This document shows positions 1 to 8,409 of a stretch of 38,394 nucleotides of DNA, in pieces. The notes below the pieces were generated by a model. The model was not told the DNA's origin. It saw only the letters and a list, made by a program, of their open reading frames with translations, and did no database searches. The stretch lies in contig JAPKCM010000039.1 in NCBI GenBank assembly GCA_028822935.1, positions 1 to 38,394 on the forward strand. The letters are read 5' to 3'. Positions within the stretch are counted from its first letter, which is position 1. Every line of letters starts with the position of its first letter. The position numbers were made by a program, and so were the translations under genes. Source of the stretch: Akkermansiaceae bacterium. GTDB lineage: Bacteria > Verrucomicrobiota > Verrucomicrobiia > Verrucomicrobiales > Akkermansiaceae.

Positions 1-2
1 CC

Positions 3-854
3 TCCGCCGTTTTCGCACAGGACGTTTCACCCAAACTCTCGCTTCCAGAGATGCCCAAGCCGCAACATGGAGCGGACTCCAAGGAAAAAGCAGGTGTCCC
101 GAAAGGCGAAATCATCAAATTAAAGTTCTCCGATTCCAAAGTGTTTCCCGGCACGAAACGCAATCTTCACCTCTACCTCCCTGCGAACCACGACCCGAAA
201 AAGGAAGCGGCAGTGATGGTCTTCCAGGACGGTCATACCTACGTGAATCCCAAGGGTGATTTCCGCATCCCGACGGTTTTCGACAACCTCATCGCCTCGA
301 AAGAAATTCCCCCTGTGATCGGAATCTTCATCGATCCGGGGCACAAGGGAAATTCCGTGCCCCCCGCTCCCTGGAAAAACAACAACCGCAGCTTCGAATA
401 CGACACCCTTTCCGCCGACTACGCCACTTTTCTCATCGATGAGATCCTGCCCTTCGTCGGCAAGGACTACAAACTCACCACCGACCCCGAAATGCGCGCG
501 ATCTGTGGCACCAGCTCCGGCGGGATCTGCGCGTGGACGGTCGCATGGGAAAGGCCGGACCAGTTCCGGAAAGTCGTTTCATCCATCGGCTCATTTACGA
601 ACATCCGGGGCGGCGACGCCTACCCGGGCATGATCCGCAAGACCGAGAAAAAGCCGATCCGGGGATTTTTCGAGGAGGGGATCGACGATCTCGACAACAG
701 CCACGGCAACTGGCCGCTTGGTAACATGGCGATGGAGGCCGCTCTGAAATTCAAAGGCTACGATTACAAATACGTATGGGGCCACCACGGCCACAGCGGC
801 AAAAAAATGGGTACGCTTTTCCCGGATGCCTTGAGGTGGCTATGGCGGAAATAA
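3..854 (+). CDS. Secreted esterase, enterochelin-esterase-like alpha/beta hydrolase (5' partial)
   Basis: The reading frame is open from base 3. The residues before the first in-frame ATG (position 51) read SAVFAQDVSPKLSLPE, which resembles the end of a signal peptide and a mature N-terminus, so the true start lies left of the window and the ATG at 51 is internal. The protein shows the fold of the enterochelin-esterase/esterase D family (COG2382): a VMVFQDGH strand-turn, an IGIFIDPGH segment, the nucleophile elbow GTSSGG with its serine codon near 513, and a C-terminal GHHGHSGKKMG segment likely to carry the catalytic histidine. Relatives hydrolyse ester bonds of siderophores or of acylated sugars. 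The substrate here is unknown; in PVC bacteria such proteins are usually exported and associated with carbohydrate loci. No partner gene is visible because the upstream side is cut off. Confidence 0.85.
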   Translation, partial: SAVFAQDVSPKLSLPEMPKPQHGADSKEKAGVPKGEIIKLKFSDSKVFPGTKRNLHLYLPANHDPKKEAAVMVFQDGHTYVNPKGDFRIPTVFDNLIASKEIPPVIGIFIDPGHKGNSVPPAPWKNNNRSFEYDTLSADYATFLIDEILPFVGKDYKLTTDPEMRAICGTSSGGICAWTVAWERPDQFRKVVSSIGSFTNIRGGDAYPGMIRKTEKKPIRGFFEEGIDDLDNSHGNWPLGNMAMEAALKFKGYDYKYVWGHHGHSGKKMGTLFPDALRWLWRK

Positions 855-1303
855 TACCAAGTAGCAGAACAAAAAAGAGGCTGTCGCTTCGGCTGTTCAA
901 GTCCCTCGATACGCCGTTAGATCTGGCTCACCGAGCGGAGGATTTCCGAAGTGATCGACCAAACCAATCTTCACGACCCAAAATCAGCGCTGAATTGAAC
1001 GACTCCACTTCGCAAATCGTCAAAATAATGTAACCAGCATGGTAAGTCCGGAGTCATAACAAGTATCGATCCTCAGACGAGGCAACCAACACACGCACTG
1101 GCCTCTCAACTTGACCGCGAGCTTTCCAGCGCGCTTTCGATCAAACTCGATTCCGAAACGACCATTTGCGATAATCTCCACACCATGGATCAGGCGGGTA
1201 TTTGGAAAGGCTACTTTCTTGATCTCCAAGCCACCCAACACTAACGCAAGCGGGGCGGCGGATCCCTAATTTTACTCAATTAAAACCCTCCCCCCCAACC
1301 CAC
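855..1303. other. Intergenic region, no intact gene
   Basis: This 449-base stretch between the esterase and the phosphatase holds no convincing complete gene. It begins at the esterase stop codon with ATACCAAGTAG, a word that recurs at 38210. It also contains a reverse-strand open segment (listed separately) that reads like a C-terminal gene remnant. No clear terminator or promoter was found. The 40 bases before 1304 are AT-rich and then C-rich, without a Shine-Dalgarno sequence. Confidence 0.6.
1020..1265 (-). pseudogene. Possible C-terminal gene remnant, unidentified
   Basis: The reverse strand is open from just after a stop at 1266-1268 down to a stop at 1020. The first ~50 residues have protein-like composition, with alternating hydrophobic and charged stretches such as LVLGGLEIKKVAFPNTRLI and GRFGIEFDRKRAGKLAVKL, and then become unlike a normal protein. 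There is no ATG near the 5' end and only GTG/TTG codons could start it, so a truncated leftover is more likely than a working gene. I do not recognise the family. Chance openness of this length is possible. Confidence 0.22.
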
Positions 1304-2794
1304 ATGAACCGACGTAGCTACCTCAAAAAATCCTCTCTCGCAGGCATTGCCCTGACTTCTGGCTTCAATATCGAAAATGGCTATGGTTATCGAGGATCCA
1401 CTGATGGCGCTTTGAGCGACTCACTCGAAATCCTCAACCTTTGGAACAAACAATCCCCGGAGGATGCGAAACTCTTTTCGGCCATCTACAAAGCCCTGGA
1501 CACAAACCCGGCGGCGAACTTCGCCACTGTAGCGGGCGACAAAACGGTGCAAGCGATCTGCCAGGCACAAGGAACAACTCATTTCGGAGGCCCCATGCTC
1601 GGCTGCTTGGCAGAAGACGGAGTCAAGGTCTGGCTCCGCACCACAAAACCAGCCAGCGTCGAAGTGAAGCTCAAACTTAGTGACGAGGAAAAGACCTACG
1701 GTCCCGTCCAAAGCACTTTGGAATCTGATCTCACTGCGATCATTGACATTACCGGACTGGAGCCAGGCAGCGTCACACCCTACCAGGTGCTGATCGACGG
1801 GCATCCAATCAAAATCCCGGAACACGCCGCGATCACGACGCCTCAATCAGAAACCGATGGCAAAACCTGCATCACTTTTGGTACCTGCCAGCATCGCTGG
1901 GGACTCGGCCACCGCGAACTGTCAGACACCATCATCAAGCACAAGCCTCTCGCCATGCTCATGTATGGCGATGTGGCAGTGCAGGACCGGCGCAATCATT
2001 TCGGAATGCATCGCGCCGACTACGCAATGCGTGACTTCCATCCCGCTTGGCAAAACATCGTCTGCTCGACTCCTGTTTACACCTCGTGGGATGACCACGA
2101 TTATTTCGACAACGACCTCTCGGGAATTCCCCGTAAGTATACCGACAAAGATCGGCGCGGCGTTCGCAAGGTCTTTACCCAGGCTTGGAACAATCCCTAC
2201 TACGGTCTTGGAGACGAAGGCGGTGGGGTTTTTCAACACACCCGGATCGGCCCCTGCGACGTCATCATGACGGACAACCGCTACTTTCGCAAAAAGAACG
2301 GAAAGCACGCCTTCCTCGGCCCCGAGCAAATGGCATGGCTCAAGAAAACCCTCCTCGCCTGCAAAGGCCCATTTATTATTATCACCTGTGGCACGATGTG
2401 GGATGACCAGGTATCGAATGGTAAGGACTCATGGGGAACGTTCGATCCCGAAGGCCGCGAAGAAATCTTCAACTTGATTGAGAAGCACCGTATCCCCGGA
2501 GTCTTACTCCTTTCCGGCGATCGCCATGGCGCCCGTGGATTTAAAATTCCTCGCCCTTCAGGGTTTGAATTCTATGAATTCGAACCCGCCAGCCTTGGCG
2601 GTCGGAGCGGCCCGCCTCCAAAAAAATCAAGCTGGAAAAACCAACTCTACGGCTTCAGTGACAAATTTGCGTTCGGTGAATTCACCTTTGATCTGTCTGC
2701 CGATGACCCCACCGTCACCTTCCGACTTGTCGAAGCAAGCGGAGAAATTCTCTATGCATTGACCCTGAAACGTAGCCAACTGACACCCTCCTAA
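1304..2794 (+). CDS. Tat-exported PhoD-like metallophosphatase / alkaline phosphatase D family protein
   Basis: This 496-residue protein begins with a twin-arginine signal (NRRSYLKKSSLAGIAL), so it is probably folded in the cytoplasm with its metals and exported. After an N-terminal beta-sandwich-like region (residues ~100-180) comes a calcineurin-like phosphoesterase core of the PhoD type: FGTCQHRWG (~190), GDVAVQDRR, the metal-binding SWDDHDYFDND at 261-271, GPFIIITCGTMWDD near 360 and LLSGDRHG ending at 409. Family members hydrolyse phosphomonoesters or phosphodiesters with Fe/Ca centres. The sequence does not settle the substrate. The gene stands alone on the forward strand; a short CCTCC/GGAGG hairpin overlaps its stop codon but lacks a T-tract. 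The ATG at 1304 is favoured because the Tat motif follows directly. Confidence 0.9.
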   Translation: MNRRSYLKKSSLAGIALTSGFNIENGYGYRGSTDGALSDSLEILNLWNKQSPEDAKLFSAIYKALDTNPAANFATVAGDKTVQAICQAQGTTHFGGPMLGCLAEDGVKVWLRTTKPASVEVKLKLSDEEKTYGPVQSTLESDLTAIIDITGLEPGSVTPYQVLIDGHPIKIPEHAAITTPQSETDGKTCITFGTCQHRWGLGHRELSDTIIKHKPLAMLMYGDVAVQDRRNHFGMHRADYAMRDFHPAWQNIVCSTPVYTSWDDHDYFDNDLSGIPRKYTDKDRRGVRKVFTQAWNNPYYGLGDEGGGVFQHTRIGPCDVIMTDNRYFRKKNGKHAFLGPEQMAWLKKTLLACKGPFIIITCGTMWDDQVSNGKDSWGTFDPEGREEIFNLIEKHRIPGVLLLSGDRHGARGFKIPRPSGFEFYEFEPASLGGRSGPPPKKSSWKNQLYGFSDKFAFGEFTFDLSADDPTVTFRLVEASGEILYALTLKRSQLTPS

Positions 2795-2850
2795 TCGGAG
2801 GCGAAAACGGTATCTTTCTGAAAAGCATCGTAGAAAAAGACCCCGTATGA

Positions 2851-2973
2851 AAAATCTCGGCTACCTCACTAACCCGATCTAGTAGCATCGCCGAAAAAAT
2901 CTACCGCTCCCTCGGCTTCCAGGAACACTGCTCTCAATTCGGACTCTGCCGACAACGGGAATTATCACCCTTG
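2851..2973 (+). pseudogene. GNAT acetyltransferase C-terminal remnant
   Basis: Just after an in-frame TGA at 2848 the forward frame reads KISATSLTRSSSIAEKIY and continues RSLGFQEHC. The pattern [A/S]-x-x-IY-x-x-LGF-x-E is the signature of the last helix and strand of GNAT N-acetyltransferases. There is no start codon, and none of the acetyl-CoA-binding R/Q-x-x-G-x-G/A loop lies upstream, so only the C-terminal piece survives. The piece is flanked by the phosphatase and the convergent amidohydrolase. The match is short, so confidence is moderate. Confidence 0.45.
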
Positions 2974-3045
2974 AACAACCTGACGATCGAACTGATCTGC
3001 CACGCCTGCTCACTTTACCTGCATCTCAACATATTTCATCCACGA

Positions 3046-3978
3046 TCAGTCAAGCTTCAACCGGTATGCCTCGGCGGCATTCTTCCAAAAATAACGCTCG
3101 CAAGCCTCCTGTCCTTTGGCAGAAAAATACTCGTTTACGAGCTTCACAAGACTGGGGTAGTCGCCGCTGTTTCTGGTGCACGGCCAGTTGCTGCCGAAGA
3201 TGAGTCGTTCTTCCCCAAGGTTTTTCCAGAGGACATCAAGGACACTGCGATAGTGGTTGATGTCATGAGGCGCGGGCTGTGGGATGCTGCGCTGATACAA
3301 GCCAGAAATTTTGCACCACACGTTCTTGTTCTTCGCGAGCTTCTCAACCGCCGCGGCCCACTCGGGATTCGCTTCCTTACCATCAAAATTATACCCAATC
3401 ACATGGTTGATCACGATGTGCAGATCCGGAAGAGTTCGCGCTAACTGATCGATTTTCTTGACCGCGGCTACCCCTCCTCCATTCACGAGAATATCAACGC
3501 TCAGGTCACTCTTTGCGAGTTCCCGCAAACTGGTGAGGAACTTCGGGTCGGTATAATTGATCTTCTTCTTGCCTTTGCCATTGCGCGCCCGAATGCCAAC
3601 CAAACGTTTATCCTTTTTCAGCTCCCTCAACTGCTTCGTAAAGTCATTGGTATAGGGATCAATATTGCCCACCAGTCCAACGAAGTAATCGTCTCCCTTC
3701 ACGAGATCGAGGACCCACCGGTTATCCACAAGGCGGTCACTCGCTTCAACAATGATCACCCCCGTGAGGCCCGCAGGCTTCGAGACCTTTTTGAACTCCG
3801 CCGGCAAGTGCGGTCGGTAGAGCACCTCGTCGTCTTTCGGGGGCCAGGGAATACCATCTTCGCGCGTCGGGTCATAAAGATGGATGTGGGTATCGATCAT
3901 GTGCTTCACCTTGGGAAGTGGACGCTCGTCGGCTGACGCAATCGTGATCAGCAGTAAAAAGGAGAACAGGAATTTCAT
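3046..3978 (-). CDS. Secreted amidohydrolase (PF04909/COG3618-type TIM-barrel hydrolase)
   Basis: The start is placed at the ATG ending at 3978 because a clean signal peptide (MKFLFSFLLLITIASADE) follows. A longer open frame reaches 4044 but would put 22 unlikely residues ahead of it. The 310-residue protein has the family's first metal/active-site motif DTHIHLYDP, an ARNG strand after VGIR, INHVIG with a conserved histidine, and the C-terminal FGSNWPCT. Relatives include 2-pyrone-4,6-dicarboxylate lactonase and sugar lactonases, which open lactone rings, so a periplasmic lactonase role is plausible but not proven. The usual catalytic aspartate of a GSDWP motif is asparagine here (GSNWP), a variant also seen in some COG3618 proteins. 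The gene is monocistronic and convergent to the phosphatase. Confidence 0.85.
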   Translation of the reverse strand: MKFLFSFLLLITIASADERPLPKVKHMIDTHIHLYDPTREDGIPWPPKDDEVLYRPHLPAEFKKVSKPAGLTGVIIVEASDRLVDNRWVLDLVKGDDYFVGLVGNIDPYTNDFTKQLRELKKDKRLVGIRARNGKGKKKINYTDPKFLTSLRELAKSDLSVDILVNGGGVAAVKKIDQLARTLPDLHIVINHVIGYNFDGKEANPEWAAAVEKLAKNKNVWCKISGLYQRSIPQPAPHDINHYRSVLDVLWKNLGEERLIFGSNWPCTRNSGDYPSLVKLVNEYFSAKGQEACERYFWKNAAEAYRLKLD

Positions 3979-4694
3979 AGCAATGCCGACGACCCTAGGA
4001 GACAGCGGTAGCGCGACCAGAAAAATGTAGTATCCCTTCCCCATCTTTCTCCCGCGCCCTCCTGTTCAGAGTAAAAACTTGATCGTCACACGAGTTTCAA
4101 GTGGCTGGCACGCTTCTCGCTTGAGTGGATGCAACAAATTCTCATTTTTTCTCATGCCAGTGATGGCCAAGGAGTTTCTGGCGACACTATCACCAACCGC
4201 TCTTGCGCTGGCATCACCGTTTACATTACCTGGCAGCACTAATTTTACTGATGATCGGCGCAACGATGACGCCATCGGGTCCCCTTCCAGAATCGACGAT
4301 TCAGCTTCCGAAAGAAGCGCAACTCACAGTCAAAAATTCGGGAGACGTGGGAGCGCACAACTCCGAAAGAATCGTAGAAGGATTTCTCCTTTTGAGAGAT
4401 CCGGTCACGAACCGGATTGCCATGGGGCACTCTAGTTCGAGGTCCGAATCGAGTTTTATCTCATCCGCGAAGAGTTGGTCGGCGTGCATGTGAGAACAAT
4501 CGAATACCTGATCACGGAATAGTGGAGGACTTCCATCAAAGGCAAAAGGCCCGGGGCTGATTCCCGCCTCAAGCTCTCCAAGTGCCCAATCCCCAAAAAC
4601 AATGACCCGCTCAAAATCTCCATGAATGCAGTTACTGGGATCAAAGAGAATCCGATCCTTGTCGTGAAGGATTTCAGAGGTGTAAGCTTTCCTC
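3979..4694. other. Gap of ~0.7 kb with no convincing gene
   Basis: Between the divergent amidohydrolase and DUF1592 genes the sequence is AT-richer and coding signals are weak. Two overlapping forward ORFs (4079-4435 and 4203-4493) have poor composition and no family resemblance. A reverse ORF (4301-4696, listed separately) is the only one with protein-like composition. Promoters for both flanking genes must lie here, but I could not single out a convincing -35/-10 pair. Confidence 0.5.
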
Positions 4695-4696
4695 AT
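4301..4696 (-). CDS. Hypothetical protein, doubtful (possibly a remnant)
   Basis: The translation from the ATG ending at 4696 (131 residues) has a balanced, soluble-protein composition with segments such as FERVIVFGDWALGELEAGI and DGSPPLFRDQVFDCSH, faintly reminiscent of SUKH/Smi1-like immunity proteins. I cannot assign a family. Its ATG sits in the same CATG as the divergent ATG of the DUF1592 gene at 4695, an unusual arrangement that leaves no room for regulatory DNA. It may be the surviving part of a longer gene whose 5' end was lost. No Shine-Dalgarno sequence is evident. Confidence 0.35.
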   Translation of the reverse strand: MRKAYTSEILHDKDRILFDPSNCIHGDFERVIVFGDWALGELEAGISPGPFAFDGSPPLFRDQVFDCSHMHADQLFADEIKLDSDLELECPMAIRFVTGSLKRRNPSTILSELCAPTSPEFLTVSCASFGS

Positions 4697-6926
4697 GTTC
4701 AAAGCGCTTTGGCTCCTTGCCCTGCCTCTGCCGGTCGTCCATGCCGCGCTTGATGAGCAGGTCGGAGATTTTTTGGAGCAGCACTGTTACGACTGCCACG
4801 AGGATGGGGCCACCAAGGGCGGACTGCGTTTGGATAATCTCGCGGCGGATTTCACGGAGGTCGGGAGTATCGATATCTGGCAAGAAGTCCTCGAGAAACT
4901 GGAGACGGAGGAGATGCCTCCGAAGAAGAAGGAGAAACCTGCCACCAAGGATCGCAAGCAGCTCATGGAGTGGATTCGGGCACGATTTGTGGAGCACGAC
5001 ATCGACCCGGTCATTGATCACAAACGTCGTTCCCCGGAATTTGGAAATCATCTCGATCACAAAGCACTCTTCGATGGATCCCATCTTGGCCCCGCCTATT
5101 CACCGCCGCGCTTGTGGAGATTCGGACCACACGCGTATGATCGATTCGTCGAGGATGTGAAAGGATTACGCCGCGCCGCGACCATTCATCAGCCATTCAC
5201 GATTGATGAAAGTAAGGGGGTAATCGCCGATTACGCAGCCAAGCACTTTGCCGATTCGGCAACCCTCCAGCTCCTCATGATGAACTGCCAGTCCATCGCA
5301 GAGTATCAGACCACCGGGATCCTCAAGCGGGAGCATGATGGAAAAATACACCGACATCAAAACACCCCCGATCCCTTCCGGGTGATTCTTGAGAACGATG
5401 AGTCGCCGGACCAAGAGCAATTAGAGGCAGCCATCGCCTGGGAATATCAGCTCGTTTTGGAACGAGAGCCTTCCGAAGCAGAAATGATCTCCTCTTTGGC
5501 ATTCTGTAAAAACGCCATGCGCACGGCGGGAAAGAAGCGAGGTCTCCAGGCGACCTTGGTTTCCATCATGCTCAAACCGGATGCAGTCTATCGCATGGAG
5601 ATCGGATTGGGAGAAACGGACGTCCACGGGCGACGCCGACTCTCCGCGATCGAACTGGCATTCGCTCTTTCTTTTGCGCTCATGGACCGAGGCCCCAGCA
5701 AGGTGCTCGTCGGCGGGGAATCTCTCCTCGATCTGGCCCGGGACGGGAAGCTTGAGAGTCCTGAGCAGATCCGATCCGTGGTGAAACGCATCCTCGATGA
5801 GAACGACATGTCGACAGCCGATTTTACGATGTTTGCCCAAGATCATAAAATTCGAAACACCCGGGTGCTTCGCTTCTTCCGTGATTTCTTCGGCTATCAC
5901 CACGCGCCGCGCGTCTTTAAAGATGAGAACCGGATTAGCATCGATAGTGGTTTCGATACCAGGAAGATCGTGGATGACTGCGATCAGTTCGTCATGAACA
6001 TCTTTGATCAGGACAAGGACGTGCTTCGACGATTGCTCACGAGCAATGAATATTTCGTGGCATACCCCGGGTCCTTCGAGAAGTTCGAGAAAGATCTGGG
6101 CTACATTCGTAACAACAAGGACGATCAAAATTTCAAGGTCAACAAGAGATACATTGAACGCACCGAAGCAGCTGGGCGCACTCCCATCCCCATCGAGGGA
6201 CCGTCGAGCCGGAGCTATGTGGGCTTCTACAACATTGATCACGAGGCGTGGGATTTCCCCACGGAGCAACCGTTCCCCCTTCCCAAAGAAGAACGTGCCG
6301 GCATCCTGATGCACCCCGCATGGCTCATCGCCTGGTCGGGGAACTTCGACACCGACCCCATCCGCCGGGGCAAGTGGATCCGTGAACATCTCCTCGCCGG
6401 AACGGTTCCTGAAATTCCCATCACCGTTGATGCCGTCATCCCGGAGGATCGGCACCAGACACTCCGCGAACGACTCACCGCGACCACCGCCAGGTCGTGC
6501 TGGAACTGCCACGAGAAAATGAACCCCCTCGGCCTTCCCTTCGAGAACTTCGATGACTTTGGCCGATTCCGTAAGCGTGAAATGTTAGGAGAAGTTCTCA
6601 GCATCTTTCCCGACCGTCACCGGGAAGCGACAAGCGTTCCGGTTGACACAAGCGGCGCCATCACCGGGAGCGGAGAGCGAGCGATAGAAGGAAAGGTGAC
6701 GAACGCTTTCGAATTGGTCCACAAGCTCGCTGATTCCGATTTAGTGAGACAATCTTTCGTCCGTCATACCTTCCGCTATTGGCTGGGGCGCAATGAAACC
6801 TTCCATGATTCGCCCACCCTCATCGCGGCGGATCGCGCTTACACCGAGAATAGTGGAAGCATGAAAACACTCATCGCCTCGCTCCTCGCTTCAGATTCCT
6901 TTCTCTACCGCAAATCCCAGCCATGA
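4695..6926 (+). CDS. DUF1592/DUF1588/DUF1585 planctomycete-type cytochrome protein (PSCyt1)
   Basis: This 743-residue exported protein starts with a signal peptide (MFKALWLLALPLPVVHA). An N-terminal c-type heme site CYDCH follows at residues 31-35 and leads into the 'ATKGGLRLD' segment typical of PSCyt1 domains. The central part fits DUF1587/DUF1595/DUF1592. DUF1588 carries a second CxxCH, CWNCHEKMNP at 602-606, followed by the usual PLGLPFENFDDFG. DUF1585 closes the protein with RHTFRYWLGRNE and a LIASLLASDSFLYR end. Family members are restricted mainly to Planctomycetes and Verrucomicrobia and are of unknown biochemical function; they are thought to be surface or periplasmic redox proteins. 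The next gene overlaps by four bases (ATGA), so the two are translationally coupled, the standard DUF1592-DUF1552 pairing. Confidence 0.92.
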   Translation: MFKALWLLALPLPVVHAALDEQVGDFLEQHCYDCHEDGATKGGLRLDNLAADFTEVGSIDIWQEVLEKLETEEMPPKKKEKPATKDRKQLMEWIRARFVEHDIDPVIDHKRRSPEFGNHLDHKALFDGSHLGPAYSPPRLWRFGPHAYDRFVEDVKGLRRAATIHQPFTIDESKGVIADYAAKHFADSATLQLLMMNCQSIAEYQTTGILKREHDGKIHRHQNTPDPFRVILENDESPDQEQLEAAIAWEYQLVLEREPSEAEMISSLAFCKNAMRTAGKKRGLQATLVSIMLKPDAVYRMEIGLGETDVHGRRRLSAIELAFALSFALMDRGPSKVLVGGESLLDLARDGKLESPEQIRSVVKRILDENDMSTADFTMFAQDHKIRNTRVLRFFRDFFGYHHAPRVFKDENRISIDSGFDTRKIVDDCDQFVMNIFDQDKDVLRRLLTSNEYFVAYPGSFEKFEKDLGYIRNNKDDQNFKVNKRYIERTEAAGRTPIPIEGPSSRSYVGFYNIDHEAWDFPTEQPFPLPKEERAGILMHPAWLIAWSGNFDTDPIRRGKWIREHLLAGTVPEIPITVDAVIPEDRHQTLRERLTATTARSCWNCHEKMNPLGLPFENFDDFGRFRKREMLGEVLSIFPDRHREATSVPVDTSGAITGSGERAIEGKVTNAFELVHKLADSDLVRQSFVRHTFRYWLGRNETFHDSPTLIAADRAYTENSGSMKTLIASLLASDSFLYRKSQP

Positions 6927-8332
6927 ACCCCACTCGCCGACATCTTCTCAAAGGACTTTCGCTAGGTGCAGTCTCACCTCTCCTCATGCCATTCGTTAGT
7001 CGACTCCGGGCTGAGGGAACTGCAGCGGGCGCGCCCAAGCGATTCCTCTTCGTCGTAAAATCGAGCGGACTCACCCCTGCAGAACTTGTCCCAACCAAAC
7101 TCATTTCAACGATGGTGAGGCCAGGCGAGAAAGAGGGTTGGCCTATGGAATTAGAGCGCACCGACAAGTTGCTCGACCTGCCGCTCGCGGACTATGAACT
7201 CCCGGGTTCGCTCGGCGCCCTCAAGCCGTTCAAAGATCAATTGACCATCTTACAAGGACTCTCCGGCAAGATGTGCCGCGGGGGTCACTCGGCCTGGTAT
7301 GGCGCTCTGGGGTGCTATCACACCGGTGATGAAGGCAACCCGGGACGCCCCGTCTCCGCAACCATTGACGGTTTACTGGCTCGCGCCCTTCCGGCCATCT
7401 TTCCTCACATTGGCCTCACGCTGGGAGGCAAGGTTCTTTCGGGAGTCAAAGACTCCGTCGTCTACCCGGGCATCTCGGCGCTCGATATCGACCGACCACT
7501 CCCCTATCAGGCAAATCCCGCCATCGCCTTTCAGAGTCTCTTCGGCGTGGCCGCCACGGGGAAAGACGCGGCGGCGGAACAAGAAGTTCAGGCCATGTTG
7601 CTTGATCACATGGTGGGCGACATCAAGCGCGTCCAAGGCGCGATTGGAAACGAGGATCGGGAGAAACTGGATCATTACCTCGGAGCATTCGAGGGCCTGC
7701 AGGATCGCAATCGACGATTGAAGGGAATGGAAGCCAGGATTAGAAAGCACACACCCGAGGTCTCTGACAAATACACTTCAGAGGTAGAGACCGATCGATT
7801 GGAAGCCCACTTCGACATGGCAGGCGCCGCGCTCATCTCAGGCATCTCGAATGTCGTGACCGTTCGTGCCGATACCTTGGACGTGACCTATCGTGGCCTT
7901 GGGATTTCCAAACACGTGCACGGTCTGGGACACGCGGAGTCGGTCAATGGGATGACGTCGGTCGAAGCCCGCCGCCGGATCCGCACCTTTCATCTCGACC
8001 AGATCGGTCGCGTGGCGGCCAAACTCAAAGCGGTCCCGGAGGGAGACGGCACGATGTTGGACAATACGCTCATCGTCTACCTCAGTGATGCCGCCGAGAA
8101 GCACCACGGGAGTTGCCTGGAATGGCCCTTCATCTTGTTAGGCGGACTAGCGGGACGTCGTGGACGCTATCTCCAATACCCCGGCTATGGAGCCGAAGGT
8201 CACCGCACCATCGCCAATCTTTACAACACCTTAATGCACGCAGTGGGAAAGCCGCAGGATCAGTTCGGACGTCTCGACGTCAACCTTGCAAAAAGCCTCC
8301 AACAAGGTCCCTTGCCCGAATTAATGACGTAA
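6923..8332 (+). CDS. DUF1552 domain protein with Tat signal, partner of the DUF1592 cytochrome
   Basis: The ATG overlaps the upstream stop as ATGA. The 469-residue product opens with a twin-arginine signal (TRRHLLKGLSLGAVSPLLMPF) and then follows the DUF1552 layout: RFLFVVKSSG, a LQGLSGKMCRGGHSAWYGALGC-like segment around residue 110-130, and a C-terminal NTLIVYLSDAAEKHHGS region with conserved Asp and His. The fold is thought to be related to the DUF1501/sulfatase-like (alkaline phosphatase superfamily) group, but no reaction has been established. Co-occurrence with DUF1592 proteins is nearly obligatory in the family, which implies a joint exported complex. Tat export suggests a cofactor-containing or pre-folded protein. 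Confidence 0.9.
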   Translation: MNPTRRHLLKGLSLGAVSPLLMPFVSRLRAEGTAAGAPKRFLFVVKSSGLTPAELVPTKLISTMVRPGEKEGWPMELERTDKLLDLPLADYELPGSLGALKPFKDQLTILQGLSGKMCRGGHSAWYGALGCYHTGDEGNPGRPVSATIDGLLARALPAIFPHIGLTLGGKVLSGVKDSVVYPGISALDIDRPLPYQANPAIAFQSLFGVAATGKDAAAEQEVQAMLLDHMVGDIKRVQGAIGNEDREKLDHYLGAFEGLQDRNRRLKGMEARIRKHTPEVSDKYTSEVETDRLEAHFDMAGAALISGISNVVTVRADTLDVTYRGLGISKHVHGLGHAESVNGMTSVEARRRIRTFHLDQIGRVAAKLKAVPEGDGTMLDNTLIVYLSDAAEKHHGSCLEWPFILLGGLAGRRGRYLQYPGYGAEGHRTIANLYNTLMHAVGKPQDQFGRLDVNLAKSLQQGPLPELMT

Positions 8333-8355
8333 CTTCAAGAACCCCCCAATGGATC

Positions 8356-8393
8356 GAGAAGGGAGCAATTCCTGCCTCACTCTCGACCTTCTC
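8356..8393. terminator. Possible bidirectional terminator hairpin in convergent gap
   Basis: GAGAAGG (8356-8362) pairs with CCTTCTC (8387-8393) across a 24-base loop in the 77-base gap between the convergent DUF1552 and PQQ-dehydrogenase genes. Downstream on the forward side is CAGCTTTTCTTAA. The loop is long and the T-run short, so the assignment is weak and rests mostly on position. Confidence 0.3.
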
Positions 8394-8409
8394 TGAATCA
8401 CAGCTTTTC

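Noticed and set aside
776-1033. Forward ORF of 85 codons overlapping the end of the esterase gene
   Set aside because: Most of it is out of frame with the esterase in the overlap and shows no motif or ribosome binding site.
2787-2801. CCTCC/GGAGG hairpin overlapping the phosphatase stop codon as a terminator
   Set aside because: Only 5 bp of stem and no T-run follow, so an intrinsic terminator cannot be claimed.
5421-6512. Long reverse ORF (363 codons) inside the DUF1592 gene
   Set aside because: It is antisense to a strongly supported protein and is an effect of GC-rich codon use. No motifs were seen.
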